Source: Planctomycetota bacterium
GTDB lineage: Bacteria > Planctomycetota > MHYJ01 > WSZJ01
Assembly (NCBI GenBank): GCA_009773755.1
Contig: WSZJ01000036.1
Coordinates: 1-64,000, forward strand
Direction of reading: 5' to 3'
Length of the DNA: 64,000 nucleotides
Shown here: piece by piece, positions 39,479 to 49,845 of the stretch
Layout: each line of letters opens with the position of its first letter
Position numbering within the stretch: the stretch's first letter is position 1
Made by a program: the position numbers and the translations under genes
The notes under the pieces: generated by a model
Seen by the model: the letters and a program-made list of their open reading frames with translations, nothing else
Told to the model about the DNA's origin: nothing
Database searches by the model: none

Positions 39479-42400
39479 CTACCTCCCCAGCCCCCACTTT
39501 TTCACTTTTTCGCGGCAGCTGATCACCTCAAGGTCCACTCGCCGCGTTCCGTTCTCCGGGGTCCGGCACCATTCGTGCGATGAATACCGCGCACGGAGGC
39601 GCTCGTACATTTTCAGCGCCACGAAAAAGTCCTTCATTCCCGCGCAGGTGTCGGCAAGGATCCGCTGCGGCTCGCCGGTTTTCACGTACGGATCCCGGCT
39701 CCACTCGTCGGTCTCCGTCAGCCAGCGGGCGACCGCGCGCTGGTCGACCAGCATGTGAAGTTTCTGCTCGTAGAGCCGGAGCAGCTCGCCGATCCTGGCC
39801 GGATCGGGTCTGGCGTAAATCAGTATCCTCAACTCGTCCACCCGAGCCACGTTGTCCACAAGACCCTTCCACATCTCGTCCGCCTGTTTGACCCAGCGGC
39901 TGTGGGATTCATCCGGCTTGATGTTTCTCGCCTTGAACGCGTGGGCGCGATACTCGCCTTCGTTCGCCTGCATGCCGGCGTTCAGGGCGAGGAAGAGTTC
40001 CGCGCGCCATTCCTCTTCAGCGTCGTCAATTCTCCCGTCAAGCACCTGCTTCAGCAATTCGTCCGACTGGGCGTACATCTGCATCCCGGAGTACACCTCG
40101 CCGATCCCCTGCATCTCCTTCGCCTTGTTCATCGGCTTGACGATTCGATCCATCGCATCGTTGGCTGCCAGCCGTTCCGCCTTCTCGATCCCGAACAGAT
40201 CGGCAGCCTTGGGATTGATCGGGATGCGCGAGCGCTCCTCCCGGTCCGACCGGTCCGCCAGCGCCTTTGCGACGCCCGACAGCGTGGCAGTCTGGCCCGC
40301 GAGGGCGCATGCCAGCCTCGCGCTTCGCCATCCGGAAGCGCGCATGCACATCAGCGCAATCCCGAGCGCTTCCCGGCCCGAAACGGGCCATCCGTTGAAC
40401 GCGAGTTTGAAAGCTTCCGCCGCCGAAATTTTTCCCCACGCCACTTCCTGCCCGTTGTCCAGCTTGAGGCCGGTTTCCGAAGATGCGAGGATCGTGGACC
40501 CGCGGAACGAACGCGAGCGCAGGCCCGAGTCGTCCTTGTCGTTGCCGTTGGCGTGGCTCTTCAGCGCTCTCCGTACGATTTCCTGCATGTCCGCGTCTTC
40601 CGCCGCGGCCGTCAGCCTCGCCTGGCTGTCACCCGCCTTCACCTTCGCCGCGGCCTCGCGGCAGATCAATGCCGCTTCGGCGAACTTCCAGGCCGCTTCC
40701 ATGTCCGCGACGGTGCCCAGGGCCTCCGCCTCGATCTCTTCGTCCGTCTTCACGGTGTCCGGCGGCTTCACCATCGTCGACCGCTCTGTGATTTCCTTTT
40801 CAGTATCCGCAAGGCTCCTCTCGATCGTGTCAATCCCGTACCTGCCCTTCAGCTCGGCCACCGCCTTCTTCGCGCCGTCCCAGTCCTTCGCTTCCATGAG
40901 ACCGTTCAGCCTGGGAGAAGCAACGCGATCGAAATGTTCGCGGGCGGCGGAGGTGATGCGGCCGGCTTCGGCGCGGGCGAGCGGGTCATAGCAGGTGTCG
41001 TCAAACTTCTTCCGGAAGACCTCGATCTCGATGCGGGCATCCTTGAATCGGCCCGCCGTCAGGTGGTCTTCGGCGATGGCACGGATTTTCTCCCACTCGC
41101 CGCGTGCCTCGTCCGACTTCGCGAGGACCCCGCGCACCCTCTTGGCGGCCAGGCCGGCGTCGACGGCCGCTTCGGTGCCCGAGTAGTCCTTCGCGACTTC
41201 TTCGTAGCGTTCCGCGGCCGGCAACAGCTCCGAGGACACCATCGTGTCGTTGAACTTGACGGAGCAATCGCCCTCGAAGGTCTGAGCGCTGTTATACGCG
41301 TCCTGCGCGGCAATCTCCCGGATCAGCGTGCGCAGTTTGTCGATCTCCAGTCGGGCCGAGGCGGCCGCGGGCGTTTTCGGGTACTTCTCGACCAGGTTCT
41401 CGTAGCGCGCCGCAGCCAGGTTAGCCCACTCCTTTGTCACGGTCTGCGGCCGCGTCTCCCCGATCCACTTCGCGATTTCGACCTGCTTCTCGTTGGCGAG
41501 GTCCTGCTCGGTCGGGATGTACCCGATGGGTTTGTCGCCTACGGGGCCCGGCTTTACGCCCGAAGAGTTCTCGCCGCCGGAGCCTTTCTTGTTGAAGTAC
41601 TGGTAGCCGAACAGGGATACCGCCGCCGCCAGGAGAAGCGTCGCCGCCGCCAGCCAGGTGACGGTCGCTGCGGGGCGTGAGGCTGCCGCGGGAGTGACCG
41701 TGGTCGGGCCGGAAGATCCCATCGCTTTCAGCGCGGCGGAGGAACCGTAGGCTGGCCCGCCTCCGTCTCGCCGCGTCGTGTTCCCCGACCCGGCAAGCCC
41801 GTGACCCTCGATCTCGGGGAGAATCGCCTCGATCCGGCCTTTCACTTCCTCCGCGCTCTGCGGCCGGTCGGCGGGATTGCGCTCCAGCAGTTGCATCACC
41901 AGGTCGCTGACCGCCGGCGGAAGCCCCTTCACCGCTTCCGTCAGCGGAACGGGCCTCTCCTTCACTTTCTTGACCAGGATCTCCTTGAGGGTCTGCCCGA
42001 CGAAAGGCGGTTTTCCCGCGAGCATGCGGTACATCGAAGCGCCGAGGGCGTAGAGGTCGGTGCGGTGGTCGAGCTTTCCGCGCGTGACCTGCTCCGGAGC
42101 GCAGAAATGCGGCGTGCCCATGACGCCGACTTCGTCCTCGACTTCGGCCTGGCCGACATGGAACGCGAGTCCGAGGTCGCCGATCTTGACGACGCCGGTC
42201 TCGCCGATCATGAGGTTCTCGGGCTTGATATCGCGATGCACGATCCCCTTGCGCTCCGCGTAGCCGAGCCCGGAGGCGGCATCCATCGCGATCCGGAGCG
42301 CCCGGGACGCGGGGAGGCGCCCTTCCCGGATCAGGAGCTCGTGCACGCTTCCGTTCGGCATGAGTTCCATGGAGAAGTAATGCAGTCCCGCTTCTACGCC

Positions 42401-42940
42401 GACGTCGTGGATCTGGACGATGTTGGGGTGGTTGAGCGCGGCGGCGGCTCGCGCTTCCGCGATGAAGAGGTTCTTGAACACGTCTTCCTGGATGAGGTCG
42501 GGGGAGAGCACCTTGAGCGCGATCTCGCGGTTAAGGGCGATCTGGTTGGCCTTGTACACGGTGCCCATGCCGCCGCGTCCGAGTCGCTCCATGATGCGGT
42601 AGCCACCGACGCGTGTTCCGATGAGGCCGCCCTTGTCCTTGCCCTCTTTCTCATCGAGGAAAGAGATGAGGATTTCGCCGGTCTGGAGGCGGTCGCCGAT
42701 CTGGAGGACCGAGTCCGTCGAGAGCTTGCGGCCATTGAGATAGGTTCCGTTCCGGCTCCCCAGGTCGCGAACGGACCAGCTGCCGCTCTTCGCGACGATT
42801 TCGCAGTGTTTGCGTGAGACGTTCGTGTCGTTCAGGACGAACGAGCACACCGGCTCGCGGCCGATGTGGAAAGGGCCGGCGCCCGAGAGGACGAGAGACT
42901 GGCCCTTGTTCGGGCCTTTTTCAACGAGGAGTTTGGGCAA
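39479..42940 (-). CDS. FHA-domain Ser/Thr protein kinase with TM and long C-terminal region
   Basis: FHA HIGREPVCSFVLNDTNVSRKHCEI..RNGTYLNG; kinase GGMGTVYKANQ, HRDIKPENLM, DLGLAFH, APEQ. Confidence 0.92.
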   Translation of the reverse strand: MPKLLVEKGPNKGQSLVLSGAGPFHIGREPVCSFVLNDTNVSRKHCEIVAKSGSWSVRDLGSRNGTYLNGRKLSTDSVLQIGDRLQTGEILISFLDEKEGKDKGGLIGTRVGGYRIMERLGRGGMGTVYKANQIALNREIALKVLSPDLIQEDVFKNLFIAEARAAAALNHPNIVQIHDVGVEAGLHYFSMELMPNGSVHELLIREGRLPASRALRIAMDAASGLGYAERKGIVHRDIKPENLMIGETGVVKIGDLGLAFHVGQAEVEDEVGVMGTPHFCAPEQVTRGKLDHRTDLYALGASMYRMLAGKPPFVGQTLKEILVKKVKERPVPLTEAVKGLPPAVSDLVMQLLERNPADRPQSAEEVKGRIEAILPEIEGHGLAGSGNTTRRDGGGPAYGSSAALKAMGSSGPTTVTPAAASRPAATVTWLAAATLLLAAAVSLFGYQYFNKKGSGGENSSGVKPGPVGDKPIGYIPTEQDLANEKQVEIAKWIGETRPQTVTKEWANLAAARYENLVEKYPKTPAAASARLEIDKLRTLIREIAAQDAYNSAQTFEGDCSVKFNDTMVSSELLPAAERYEEVAKDYSGTEAAVDAGLAAKRVRGVLAKSDEARGEWEKIRAIAEDHLTAGRFKDARIEIEVFRKKFDDTCYDPLARAEAGRITSAAREHFDRVASPRLNGLMEAKDWDGAKKAVAELKGRYGIDTIERSLADTEKEITERSTMVKPPDTVKTDEEIEAEALGTVADMEAAWKFAEAALICREAAAKVKAGDSQARLTAAAEDADMQEIVRRALKSHANGNDKDDSGLRSRSFRGSTILASSETGLKLDNGQEVAWGKISAAEAFKLAFNGWPVSGREALGIALMCMRASGWRSARLACALAGQTATLSGVAKALADRSDREERSRIPINPKAADLFGIEKAERLAANDAMDRIVKPMNKAKEMQGIGEVYSGMQMYAQSDELLKQVLDGRIDDAEEEWRAELFLALNAGMQANEGEYRAHAFKARNIKPDESHSRWVKQADEMWKGLVDNVARVDELRILIYARPDPARIGELLRLYEQKLHMLVDQRAVARWLTETDEWSRDPYVKTGEPQRILADTCAGMKDFFVALKMYERLRARYSSHEWCRTPENGTRRVDLEVISCREKVKKWGLGR

Positions 42941-43023
42941 GAAGGAGCCGAAATGTGAGGGACGCGCATTTTACAGGAGGGGAGCGCGGAGGAGGGATAA
43001 GGATTAATCTTCAATTGTCAGCC

Positions 43024-43866
43024 TTACTTCCTCTCGGCTTCACTTTCCACGACTTTCCGCAACACCCCCCGTATCAACGCCTTCATGCCGGGCTCCGCGG
43101 CCTGGGCGGTCGCGATGATCTTCCCGATATCCGCCGGCTCCAGCACGTCCGGAAAGCACTGGTCCGTGATGACCGACAGTCCCAGTACCTTGAACCCGCA
43201 ATGAACGGCCACGATCACTTCCGGCACCGTCGACATGCCCACGCAGTCCGCCCCGATCTGCCTCAGGAAGCGGTATTCCGCCCGCGTCTCCAGGCATGGC
43301 CCTGTCATCGCCACGTAAACCCCCCGCCGCGCGCGGATCCCGAAGTGCACCGCCGCGTGCTCCGCCAGCTCAAGCAGCTGTGAATCGTAGGGCCGGCACA
43401 TATCGGGAAACCGTTGCCCCAGCCGTTCGTCGTTCGGCCCCACCAGCGGATTGACGCCCATCAGGTTGATGTGGTCGTCCAGGATCACGATGTCCCCCTT
43501 GTGCATCATCGGGTTCATCCCGCCGGCCGCATTCGAGACGATCAGGATTTCCGCCCCCAGCGCGCGCATCACGCGAACCGGCAGCGTGATCTGGTCCATT
43601 GAGTAGCCTTCGTAAAAGTGGAAGCGCCCCTCCATCGCGACCACCGGGATGCCATCCAGCTGGCCGAAAACAAGCTCTCCCTTATGCGACTGCGCCGTCG
43701 TGTGCACGAACCCCGGGATGTCGCCGTACGGAAACGCTGTGCGCCTGGTGATCTCCTCCGCCAGGCTGCCGAGCCCCGTTCCCAGGATGATCGCCGCCCT
43801 CGGAACCGACTTGATGCGCGATTTCAGCCAGTTCACCGGCTCCATGACTTGCTCGTGCGTGTGCAT
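43024..43866 (-). CDS. punA: Purine-nucleoside phosphorylase
   Basis: ILGTGLGSLAEEI, MEGRFHFYEGY, VSNAAGGMNP, TGPCLETRAEYRFLR, DCVGMSTVPEVIVAVH. Confidence 0.92.
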   Translation of the reverse strand: MHTHEQVMEPVNWLKSRIKSVPRAAIILGTGLGSLAEEITRRTAFPYGDIPGFVHTTAQSHKGELVFGQLDGIPVVAMEGRFHFYEGYSMDQITLPVRVMRALGAEILIVSNAAGGMNPMMHKGDIVILDDHINLMGVNPLVGPNDERLGQRFPDMCRPYDSQLLELAEHAAVHFGIRARRGVYVAMTGPCLETRAEYRFLRQIGADCVGMSTVPEVIVAVHCGFKVLGLSVITDQCFPDVLEPADIGKIIATAQAAEPGMKALIRGVLRKVVESEAERK

Positions 43867-43890
43867 GCCTTCCGCCTCCAGTTCCCGGAC

Positions 43891-44226
43891 CTATTTTCCT
43901 GTGCCAAGTTTTCGCGCCACCGCAGCCGAGTCCATCGGCGCCCACACCTGCTTGTCCTGGGCCGTCTCGCCCGTGAGCATCCTCAACGCCGATGGCGGCA
44001 CTCCCAGCGACTTCGCCAGAACCGCCAGCACGGCGCGGTTCGCCTTACCCTTCTCGGGCGCCGCGTTCACGCTCACCTTAAGCGCCCCGCCGTGCGCGCC
44101 TCCAACGGCGTTCTGCCCCGATCGAGCCTTGACCCGAAGCCTGATGATCGTCCCACCGTCCGAATCCCGGAGATCCAGCGTCGGGACCCGCCCGCTCGAA
44201 TCGCGCGGCGCTTCGGTCTGCTTCAC
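43891..44226 (-). CDS. DUF167/YggU family protein
   Basis: IIRLRVKARSGQNAVGG, LKVSVNAAPEKGKANRAVLAVLAKSLGVPPSALRMLTGETAQDKQV; GTG start overlapping kinase stop. Confidence 0.8.
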   Translation of the reverse strand: MKQTEAPRDSSGRVPTLDLRDSDGGTIIRLRVKARSGQNAVGGAHGGALKVSVNAAPEKGKANRAVLAVLAKSLGVPPSALRMLTGETAQDKQVWAPMDSAAVARKLGTGK

Positions 44227-47138
44227 TTTTTCAGCTTGTCCTTGCACTCGTCCTGCATGGCGTCCACCGTCGCCCTGCGCTCCCCGTAGTACTTTGTGGA
44301 ATTCAGACGCGTCGCAATCTCGTTCAGATCGTCCAGCGCCCTCTGCCACTTTCCCCGCTTCATCTCCTCCCGCGCCTGCTCCAGCCGGTCCTGCGCCTCC
44401 TGCTCCGGCCCCGAGGCCCTGACCCAGGCGAGCCTTGCGCGCATCGCCGCCAGATCCGCCTGGTGACCGCTCGCGGCGAGTCTCTCCGCCGCAGAGATGT
44501 CCGTCTCCGCCTCCTTCCACAACCCCAGCGCCACGTCCACAGCCACCAGACCGCGCGCGTCCTCCCACTCGTAGTCCCACGTCCGCATCACCTGCCGGTA
44601 CTCGATCGTCTGCAGATCTTTCCAGCTGATCGACACCGTCGCGCCGGTCGCGCTCTCCTTGAATGAAATGTTCTCCGCAGTCGCCTTCGTCAGTTCCCCG
44701 TCCATGTTGATCTTGTTGAACGCTACTTTTGTCTTCGGCTTCAGCCGCCCGTCAGCACTTCGGGTCAGCAAGGTCACATGAAGCGCCGCCGCGGCCTTGT
44801 AATCCGAAAGCAGTGCCGCGGCTTCGTCCGCAAGGTCCTTGTCCTTGATCCGGGGAAGGGCGGCGTCGATCGCGGCGGCGGCAGCGGCGAATCCGAAGCG
44901 ATTTCGAAGACCATCGATCGCGCGCACGCGTCCTTCGCGAAGCGCCGCGACCTGTTCCTCGCGGACCTTCTTCGCCTCGGCCCCCTTGAAGTCCTCTTCC
45001 GCGCGGTCGATCGAGTCCGACACGTCGTCCCAGCGCTTCTTCAGGTCGCCGAATCCCCAGGCCCGGCCGGCGTCGACGAGCAGGCGCGCGCCGGCGAAGT
45101 CGTTGTCGCGCTTCTTCTGTTCGGCCTGGTCGCTCAGCGTGGCGAACTCCCGCTCGGCGTCGCGGCGCAGTTTTTCGCGAAGGAACTTGATGGCGCCTGC
45201 GTAGTCCCTGAATTCGGCCGACTTGTCGGCGGCTGCAAGCTTCGTCTCGGCCTCACCGAAGGCTTTCTGATTCAGGAATTCGCCGATCGCTTTCGACTCC
45301 GCTTGCCACGCCGTGTGACTGCTTCGGAACGCAGAGAGTTCGGCGTCGATGGCGCCAGACCGCTTGAGTGCGAGATCGACGCGCTGGTCGTCGGGGAACT
45401 TGTTCACGAAATCGCCGAATGCGGCCATGGCGTCCTCGGCGTGCCTCACGACTTCCTCGAATTTCGACTTCTCCTGCGCGAACGACTTCCGGGCCGTGGT
45501 GAACGCGACTTCTTTGCGCTCGGCGAGGCCGAAAACGGCGTCCCCTGCGAGCGTCGTGAGCAGCTTCTGGTAGAAATCGACCTGGCTCTTTGCCTTTTCC
45601 TCGGCCGTCGTCCCCGGATATTCCTTCACGATCTGCGCGTAACTGTCGACGACACGCTGGATCGACTCCGGGCTGCTCATGTCGGCGTTCTTTTCTATCA
45701 TTTCCGCGTTCCCGAGAGCTTTGTTGGCCAGCATCTCGAGATTCCCCTGATCGCCGTTGCCTTCCACGGGGCCCGGTCCCGGGCCGACGGGTCCCGGATC
45801 CGCGTTGTTGTTCTTGATCAGGGTCGCGGCGACAACGGCGACCGTGATGATCAGCATCGCCGCGGCGCCCGTCAGCACCACCACGGGCGTGGCGGAACGG
45901 CGGGCTTCTCCTCCCATCGCCGTCGCGGTCGCGGAACTGCTCGCGCTCGCGGGATCCACCTGAAGCGAAAGCGGTCCCGTCAGCGAACCCGCCACTTCGC
46001 GCCTGGCGCGGTCGAGGTCCGCGACGAGCTCTTTCGCCGTCAGGTGCCGTTCGTCGGGGTTGCGCCGCATCATCTTGTCCACGATCGCCGTCAGGATTTT
46101 CGGCAGCCCGGGGTCCACGATGTCGAGCGGCGGAGGTTCCTCGCGCAGCTTGTTGACGACGATCTCCTTCGCGGAACTCCCCTGGTAGGGCGTCGTTCCC
46201 GCCAGGATCCGGTAAAACGTCGCGCCGAGCGAGTAGATGTCCGCGCGGATGTCGATGGGCTTGTTCAGCGCCTGCTCAGGCGCGATGTAGTGCGGCGTTC
46301 CGAACACCCCCTCCGGCGACTCCGGACGCGCGCCGTCCGCCTTCAGCTGCTTCGCCAGCCCCAGATCCCCGATCTTGATGCGCCCGTCCTCGGAGATCAT
46401 CAGGTTGTCCGGCTTGATATCGCGGTGCACGATCGACTTCTTCTCGGCGTACTCCAGCCCGCGCGCCGCGTCGAGAATCACCGCGAGCGCCCGGTCCGGC
46501 GGCAGCTTTTTCTCGCGCGAAAGCAGGTCCTGCACCGACCCGCCCGGGAGGTACTCCATCGCAATGAACGGCACCGGCGGCTGCAGGTCGTTCGCGACGT
46601 CGATCTCGTAAATCGTCACCACGTTCGGGTGGTTGAACTGCGCCGCCGCGCGCGCCTCGTCCAGGAACTTCTTGATGAACGTCGGGTCGCTCACAAGCTC
46701 CTGCTGCAGCATCTTCAGCGCCACATTCCGGTTCAGCCTGATCTGCTCCGCCTTGTAAACCGTCCCCATCCCGCCGCGCCCTACCCGGTCGATCACCTTG
46801 TATCGCCCGCCCCCGATGATCCGCCCGATCAGGTCTTCCTTCGGCTTCACGTCCTCCATGAACGAGAACACCGTCTCGCCGACCTGCACTCGGTCACCGG
46901 CCACGATCTTCGACTCCTTGACCCGGCTCCCGTTGAGAAGCGTCCCGTTCTTCGAGTTCAGGTCCACCAGCACGAACGAACCCGTCCGCGCTTCCACCTT
47001 GAAATGATTCCGGCTCGCCATCGTGTCGTTGATCGTGATCCCCGCGCTCGTGTCGCGGCCGACCACGACGGCGCCCTGGAGGCCGACCTGGATCGACTTT
47101 CCCTTGTCCACACCCTTTTCGACAACCAGCCTCGGCAT
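44223..47138 (-). CDS. FHA-domain Ser/Thr protein kinase with TM and long C-terminal region
   Basis: FHA VVGRDTSAGITINDTMASRNHFKV...KNGTLLNG; kinase HRDIKPDNLM, GTPHYIAPEQ; TM VVVLTGAAAMLIITVAVVAATLI. Confidence 0.92.
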   Translation of the reverse strand: MPRLVVEKGVDKGKSIQVGLQGAVVVGRDTSAGITINDTMASRNHFKVEARTGSFVLVDLNSKNGTLLNGSRVKESKIVAGDRVQVGETVFSFMEDVKPKEDLIGRIIGGGRYKVIDRVGRGGMGTVYKAEQIRLNRNVALKMLQQELVSDPTFIKKFLDEARAAAQFNHPNVVTIYEIDVANDLQPPVPFIAMEYLPGGSVQDLLSREKKLPPDRALAVILDAARGLEYAEKKSIVHRDIKPDNLMISEDGRIKIGDLGLAKQLKADGARPESPEGVFGTPHYIAPEQALNKPIDIRADIYSLGATFYRILAGTTPYQGSSAKEIVVNKLREEPPPLDIVDPGLPKILTAIVDKMMRRNPDERHLTAKELVADLDRARREVAGSLTGPLSLQVDPASASSSATATAMGGEARRSATPVVVLTGAAAMLIITVAVVAATLIKNNNADPGPVGPGPGPVEGNGDQGNLEMLANKALGNAEMIEKNADMSSPESIQRVVDSYAQIVKEYPGTTAEEKAKSQVDFYQKLLTTLAGDAVFGLAERKEVAFTTARKSFAQEKSKFEEVVRHAEDAMAAFGDFVNKFPDDQRVDLALKRSGAIDAELSAFRSSHTAWQAESKAIGEFLNQKAFGEAETKLAAADKSAEFRDYAGAIKFLREKLRRDAEREFATLSDQAEQKKRDNDFAGARLLVDAGRAWGFGDLKKRWDDVSDSIDRAEEDFKGAEAKKVREEQVAALREGRVRAIDGLRNRFGFAAAAAAIDAALPRIKDKDLADEAAALLSDYKAAAALHVTLLTRSADGRLKPKTKVAFNKINMDGELTKATAENISFKESATGATVSISWKDLQTIEYRQVMRTWDYEWEDARGLVAVDVALGLWKEAETDISAAERLAASGHQADLAAMRARLAWVRASGPEQEAQDRLEQAREEMKRGKWQRALDDLNEIATRLNSTKYYGERRATVDAMQDECKDKLKK

Positions 47139-47325
47139 GCGCCGGAACTCCCGTTTCGCGGCCTGGGATCACGACGAGCGGGGAAGCGGCCCGCGCGGCG
47201 CGAAGTCATCCCAAAATTCAGCGGACGAAGAACTTGCGGACACGCCGCCATCCTTCAGGGGGCCGTGCGCCGACAGTTCCGCGCGAATCTTAGCGTGGCG
47301 GGCTGGAAGGGTCAAATCCGCGGCG

Positions 47326-48036
47326 TCACCGCAGTCCTTCGAAGAGCGCGCGCCCGATGCGGACGTGGGTCGCTCCCTCCTCCACGGCCACCTCGAAATC
47401 GCCGGTCATTCCCATGGAGAGCCCCTTCAGCGTCTTGAACCCGCGCATCACCGACGCGTCGCGCAGTTCCCGCAGTCTTCGAAAGTGCGGGCGCGCGGAC
47501 TCCGGGTCGTCCGAGTACGGGGCCATCGTCATGAGGCCGATCCACCGGATGCACGCGAGCGTCCGCGCTTCCTCAAGAAATGCGGGCAGCTGGATGGAAG
47601 CAAGGCCGGACTTCTGCTGCTCCCCGGAGTTGATTTCTACGAAGGCGTCGATCATGCCGTCGCGCGGTCGTCCGACCGGCAAACCCCGAGGCGCTTCGGC
47701 ATTTATGGCACGCGCAAGCCTCAGGGAATCCACGGAATGAATGATCCGGAAAAGACCCAGCGCCTTGCGCACTTTGTTGGTCTGGAGGTGCCCCGCGAGG
47801 TGCCAGCGCAGGCCCGGCGGCGCCCCGGCCGATTTTTCGATCGCCTCCAGTGCCCGGTTCTCCCCGACGTCCTGCACGCCCGCCGCCGCCAGAAGTGGAA
47901 AGATCGCCCGGCCCTGGCTCTTGGTGATCGCCACCAGGGTGATTTCCCGGGGATCGCGGCCGGCCCGTTTTGCGGCCGTCGCGATCCGCTCGCGCACCCC
48001 GGCGACGTTCGCCGCCACCCTTTCCGCCGCTTCCAC
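47326..48036 (-). CDS. YggS family PLP-binding protein
   Basis: ITLVAITKSQG, DVGENRALEAIEK, WHLAGHLQTNKVRKAL, LSMGMTGDFEVAVEEGATHVRIGRALFEG. Confidence 0.9.
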   Translation of the reverse strand: MEAAERVAANVAGVRERIATAAKRAGRDPREITLVAITKSQGRAIFPLLAAAGVQDVGENRALEAIEKSAGAPPGLRWHLAGHLQTNKVRKALGLFRIIHSVDSLRLARAINAEAPRGLPVGRPRDGMIDAFVEINSGEQQKSGLASIQLPAFLEEARTLACIRWIGLMTMAPYSDDPESARPHFRRLRELRDASVMRGFKTLKGLSMGMTGDFEVAVEEGATHVRIGRALFEGLR

Positions 48037-48206
48037 CTGCTCCTCCCCTCAAAAACACCCTCACTTCAACCGAATCTTTATAGCATCTGTTTTCCGGCCG
48101 ACCCCGCTTCCGGATTCCGGAAACTTCTTTTGACTCCCCGGGGGGGCCATCTGTAGACTCCCGCCCAACTTCGTCGGCACCATTGTCTTAAGGAGAGACG
48201 CCCGCG

Positions 48207-48464
48207 ATGTCGAGCGCCGCGCAGAAATGGGTCGACGCCCTCCCGCCTGAAGAACTGATGCTCGTCAAGCTCAGGGAGGAGTTGTATTCCAGTTCGTGGG
48301 AACGGATGCTGGCCGACCTGAAAGACCGTCTGAAGGGGCGGCCCTACATTTTCAAGCTTGTGAACCGGATCCAGGACGACATCGCACGGATAGAAAAGCT
48401 CCAGGATTACGAGAAGAAGAACAACGTCAATCTTGCGGAGTTCCTCAAAGGAGACAAGGCATGA
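48207..48464 (+). CDS. Small hypothetical protein (85 aa)
   Basis: MSSAAQKWVDALPPEELMLVKLREELYSSSWERMLADLKDRL; upstream AGGAGA RBS-like sequence; overlaps next CDS by 4 bp. Confidence 0.65.
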   Translation: MSSAAQKWVDALPPEELMLVKLREELYSSSWERMLADLKDRLKGRPYIFKLVNRIQDDIARIEKLQDYEKKNNVNLAEFLKGDKA

Positions 48465-49792
48465 AGCGGGTGCTCACCCTGGCCGTGATCGGGCTCGTTG
48501 CGGGGGGATGTGGAGGCGATGCGCCGACGAACGCGCCTCCGGCGAACTCCGACGCGCGACGCGCGGAGTTGCACCGCTCCATCGTCGAAAATACTCCGTT
48601 CAAGAAGGTCATGGCGGAGTGCGTGCTCGACGGAGTCCGGGTCACGCACGTTTCGCTGCGGGAGGACTCGCTCTTCATCGAGGGGTTCGAAACAACGGAC
48701 GCCCACGGGCGGATGGACCTTCCCGTGCTCTTCCGCGTAAACGCCCGGAATGGCGAAGTCGGGGGCGTGACGTGGATCCCCAAGGAGCTCGATTTCCGTC
48801 CCTCTGCGGTGCCGGTTGTCGTCAAGCAGCTCAACCAGCTGGAAGCGGACCGCGCGAAGCTGATCGCCGAGCGGCAGGTGGAAACGACGCGCAAGGACAA
48901 GGACGTCGCGAAGGTCACCGCGCTGTCCGACAAGATCCGCCAGGTCACCGATCTCATCGAGAACACGAAGCTGCAGGACCGGGTTTACGGCGTCAGCGCC
49001 AACGACAAGCTTCACGTTGTCGAGCGCCCCTCGATGCAGGAGTTTGAGCGCCCGAACCTCCGCTTCACGCCCTCCACCGGTGTTGCCGCATCCCCCTCCG
49101 TCGTCTTCATGGGAGCCCTGGACCGCAACCGCCTGATCGGCCTCGACCCCAAGACCTGGGCCGAGATCATGTTTTTCAAGGCCGAAGGCGAGATCAAGAC
49201 GACCCCGATCTATGCCGAGCCGAGCAATGTGTACTTCGCCAGCGAGGACGGACACGTCTACGGCTATACCGCCGACGGCCGCAAGTTGATCGATTACCGC
49301 ACGGAACGCGCGATCGTCTGCGACCTCTGCCTCGACCTCGAAACCAACGCCGCCGGCAATGAGACGTGGGGCGCCCTGTTCGCCGCATCGACCGACTGCG
49401 CGTTGTACTGCTTCAATCGCAAGTCGGGCGAGCTGATGTGGAAGTACGAGACGGGAAGCGAGCTCAGGACGGCGCCGCAGGTGTCGGGCGAAGTTGTTTA
49501 CTGCTATTCCAAGGGCAAGGGGATGCACGCGATCGAGAAGCGGACGGGCAAGCTTCTCTACATCAAGCCCGACGCGTGGTACCCGCTGTGCCGCGGAAAA
49601 GACCGGGTGTTCCTCGCCGGGCCGGGCACGGACACGGTGATTGCTGTCGAGGAGAAAACCGGCAAGGAGCTGGGGCGCTCGTCGATCGCGCATTTTGCCC
49701 ACGTGGTCAGCGACCCGCGGACGCGGACGATTTACCTCGTGACGAGGGACGGGTTCATTTACGCGGCGAAGGAGTCGGAGATCGACTACTAG
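48461..49792 (+). CDS. Lipoprotein with PQQ-like beta-propeller repeats
   Basis: MKRVLTLAVIGLVAGGCGGD lipobox; repeats like CALYCFNRKSGELMWKYETGSELRTAPQVSGEVVYCYSKGKGMHAIEKRTGKLL. Confidence 0.75.
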   Translation: MKRVLTLAVIGLVAGGCGGDAPTNAPPANSDARRAELHRSIVENTPFKKVMAECVLDGVRVTHVSLREDSLFIEGFETTDAHGRMDLPVLFRVNARNGEVGGVTWIPKELDFRPSAVPVVVKQLNQLEADRAKLIAERQVETTRKDKDVAKVTALSDKIRQVTDLIENTKLQDRVYGVSANDKLHVVERPSMQEFERPNLRFTPSTGVAASPSVVFMGALDRNRLIGLDPKTWAEIMFFKAEGEIKTTPIYAEPSNVYFASEDGHVYGYTADGRKLIDYRTERAIVCDLCLDLETNAAGNETWGALFAASTDCALYCFNRKSGELMWKYETGSELRTAPQVSGEVVYCYSKGKGMHAIEKRTGKLLYIKPDAWYPLCRGKDRVFLAGPGTDTVIAVEEKTGKELGRSSIAHFAHVVSDPRTRTIYLVTRDGFIYAAKESEIDY

Positions 49793-49815
49793 ACTCTCAG
49801 CGAACAGCGATCAAG

Positions 49816-49842
49816 ACCTCCGCTTCGGCGGAGGTTTTTTTT
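49816..49842. terminator. Rho-independent terminator
   Basis: ACCTCCGC-TTCG-GCGGAGGT followed by T-run. Confidence 0.85.
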
Positions 49843-49845
49843 GAG

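Noticed and set aside
44778-47438. 886-aa + strand ORF
   Set aside because: Antisense shadow of the FHA kinase.
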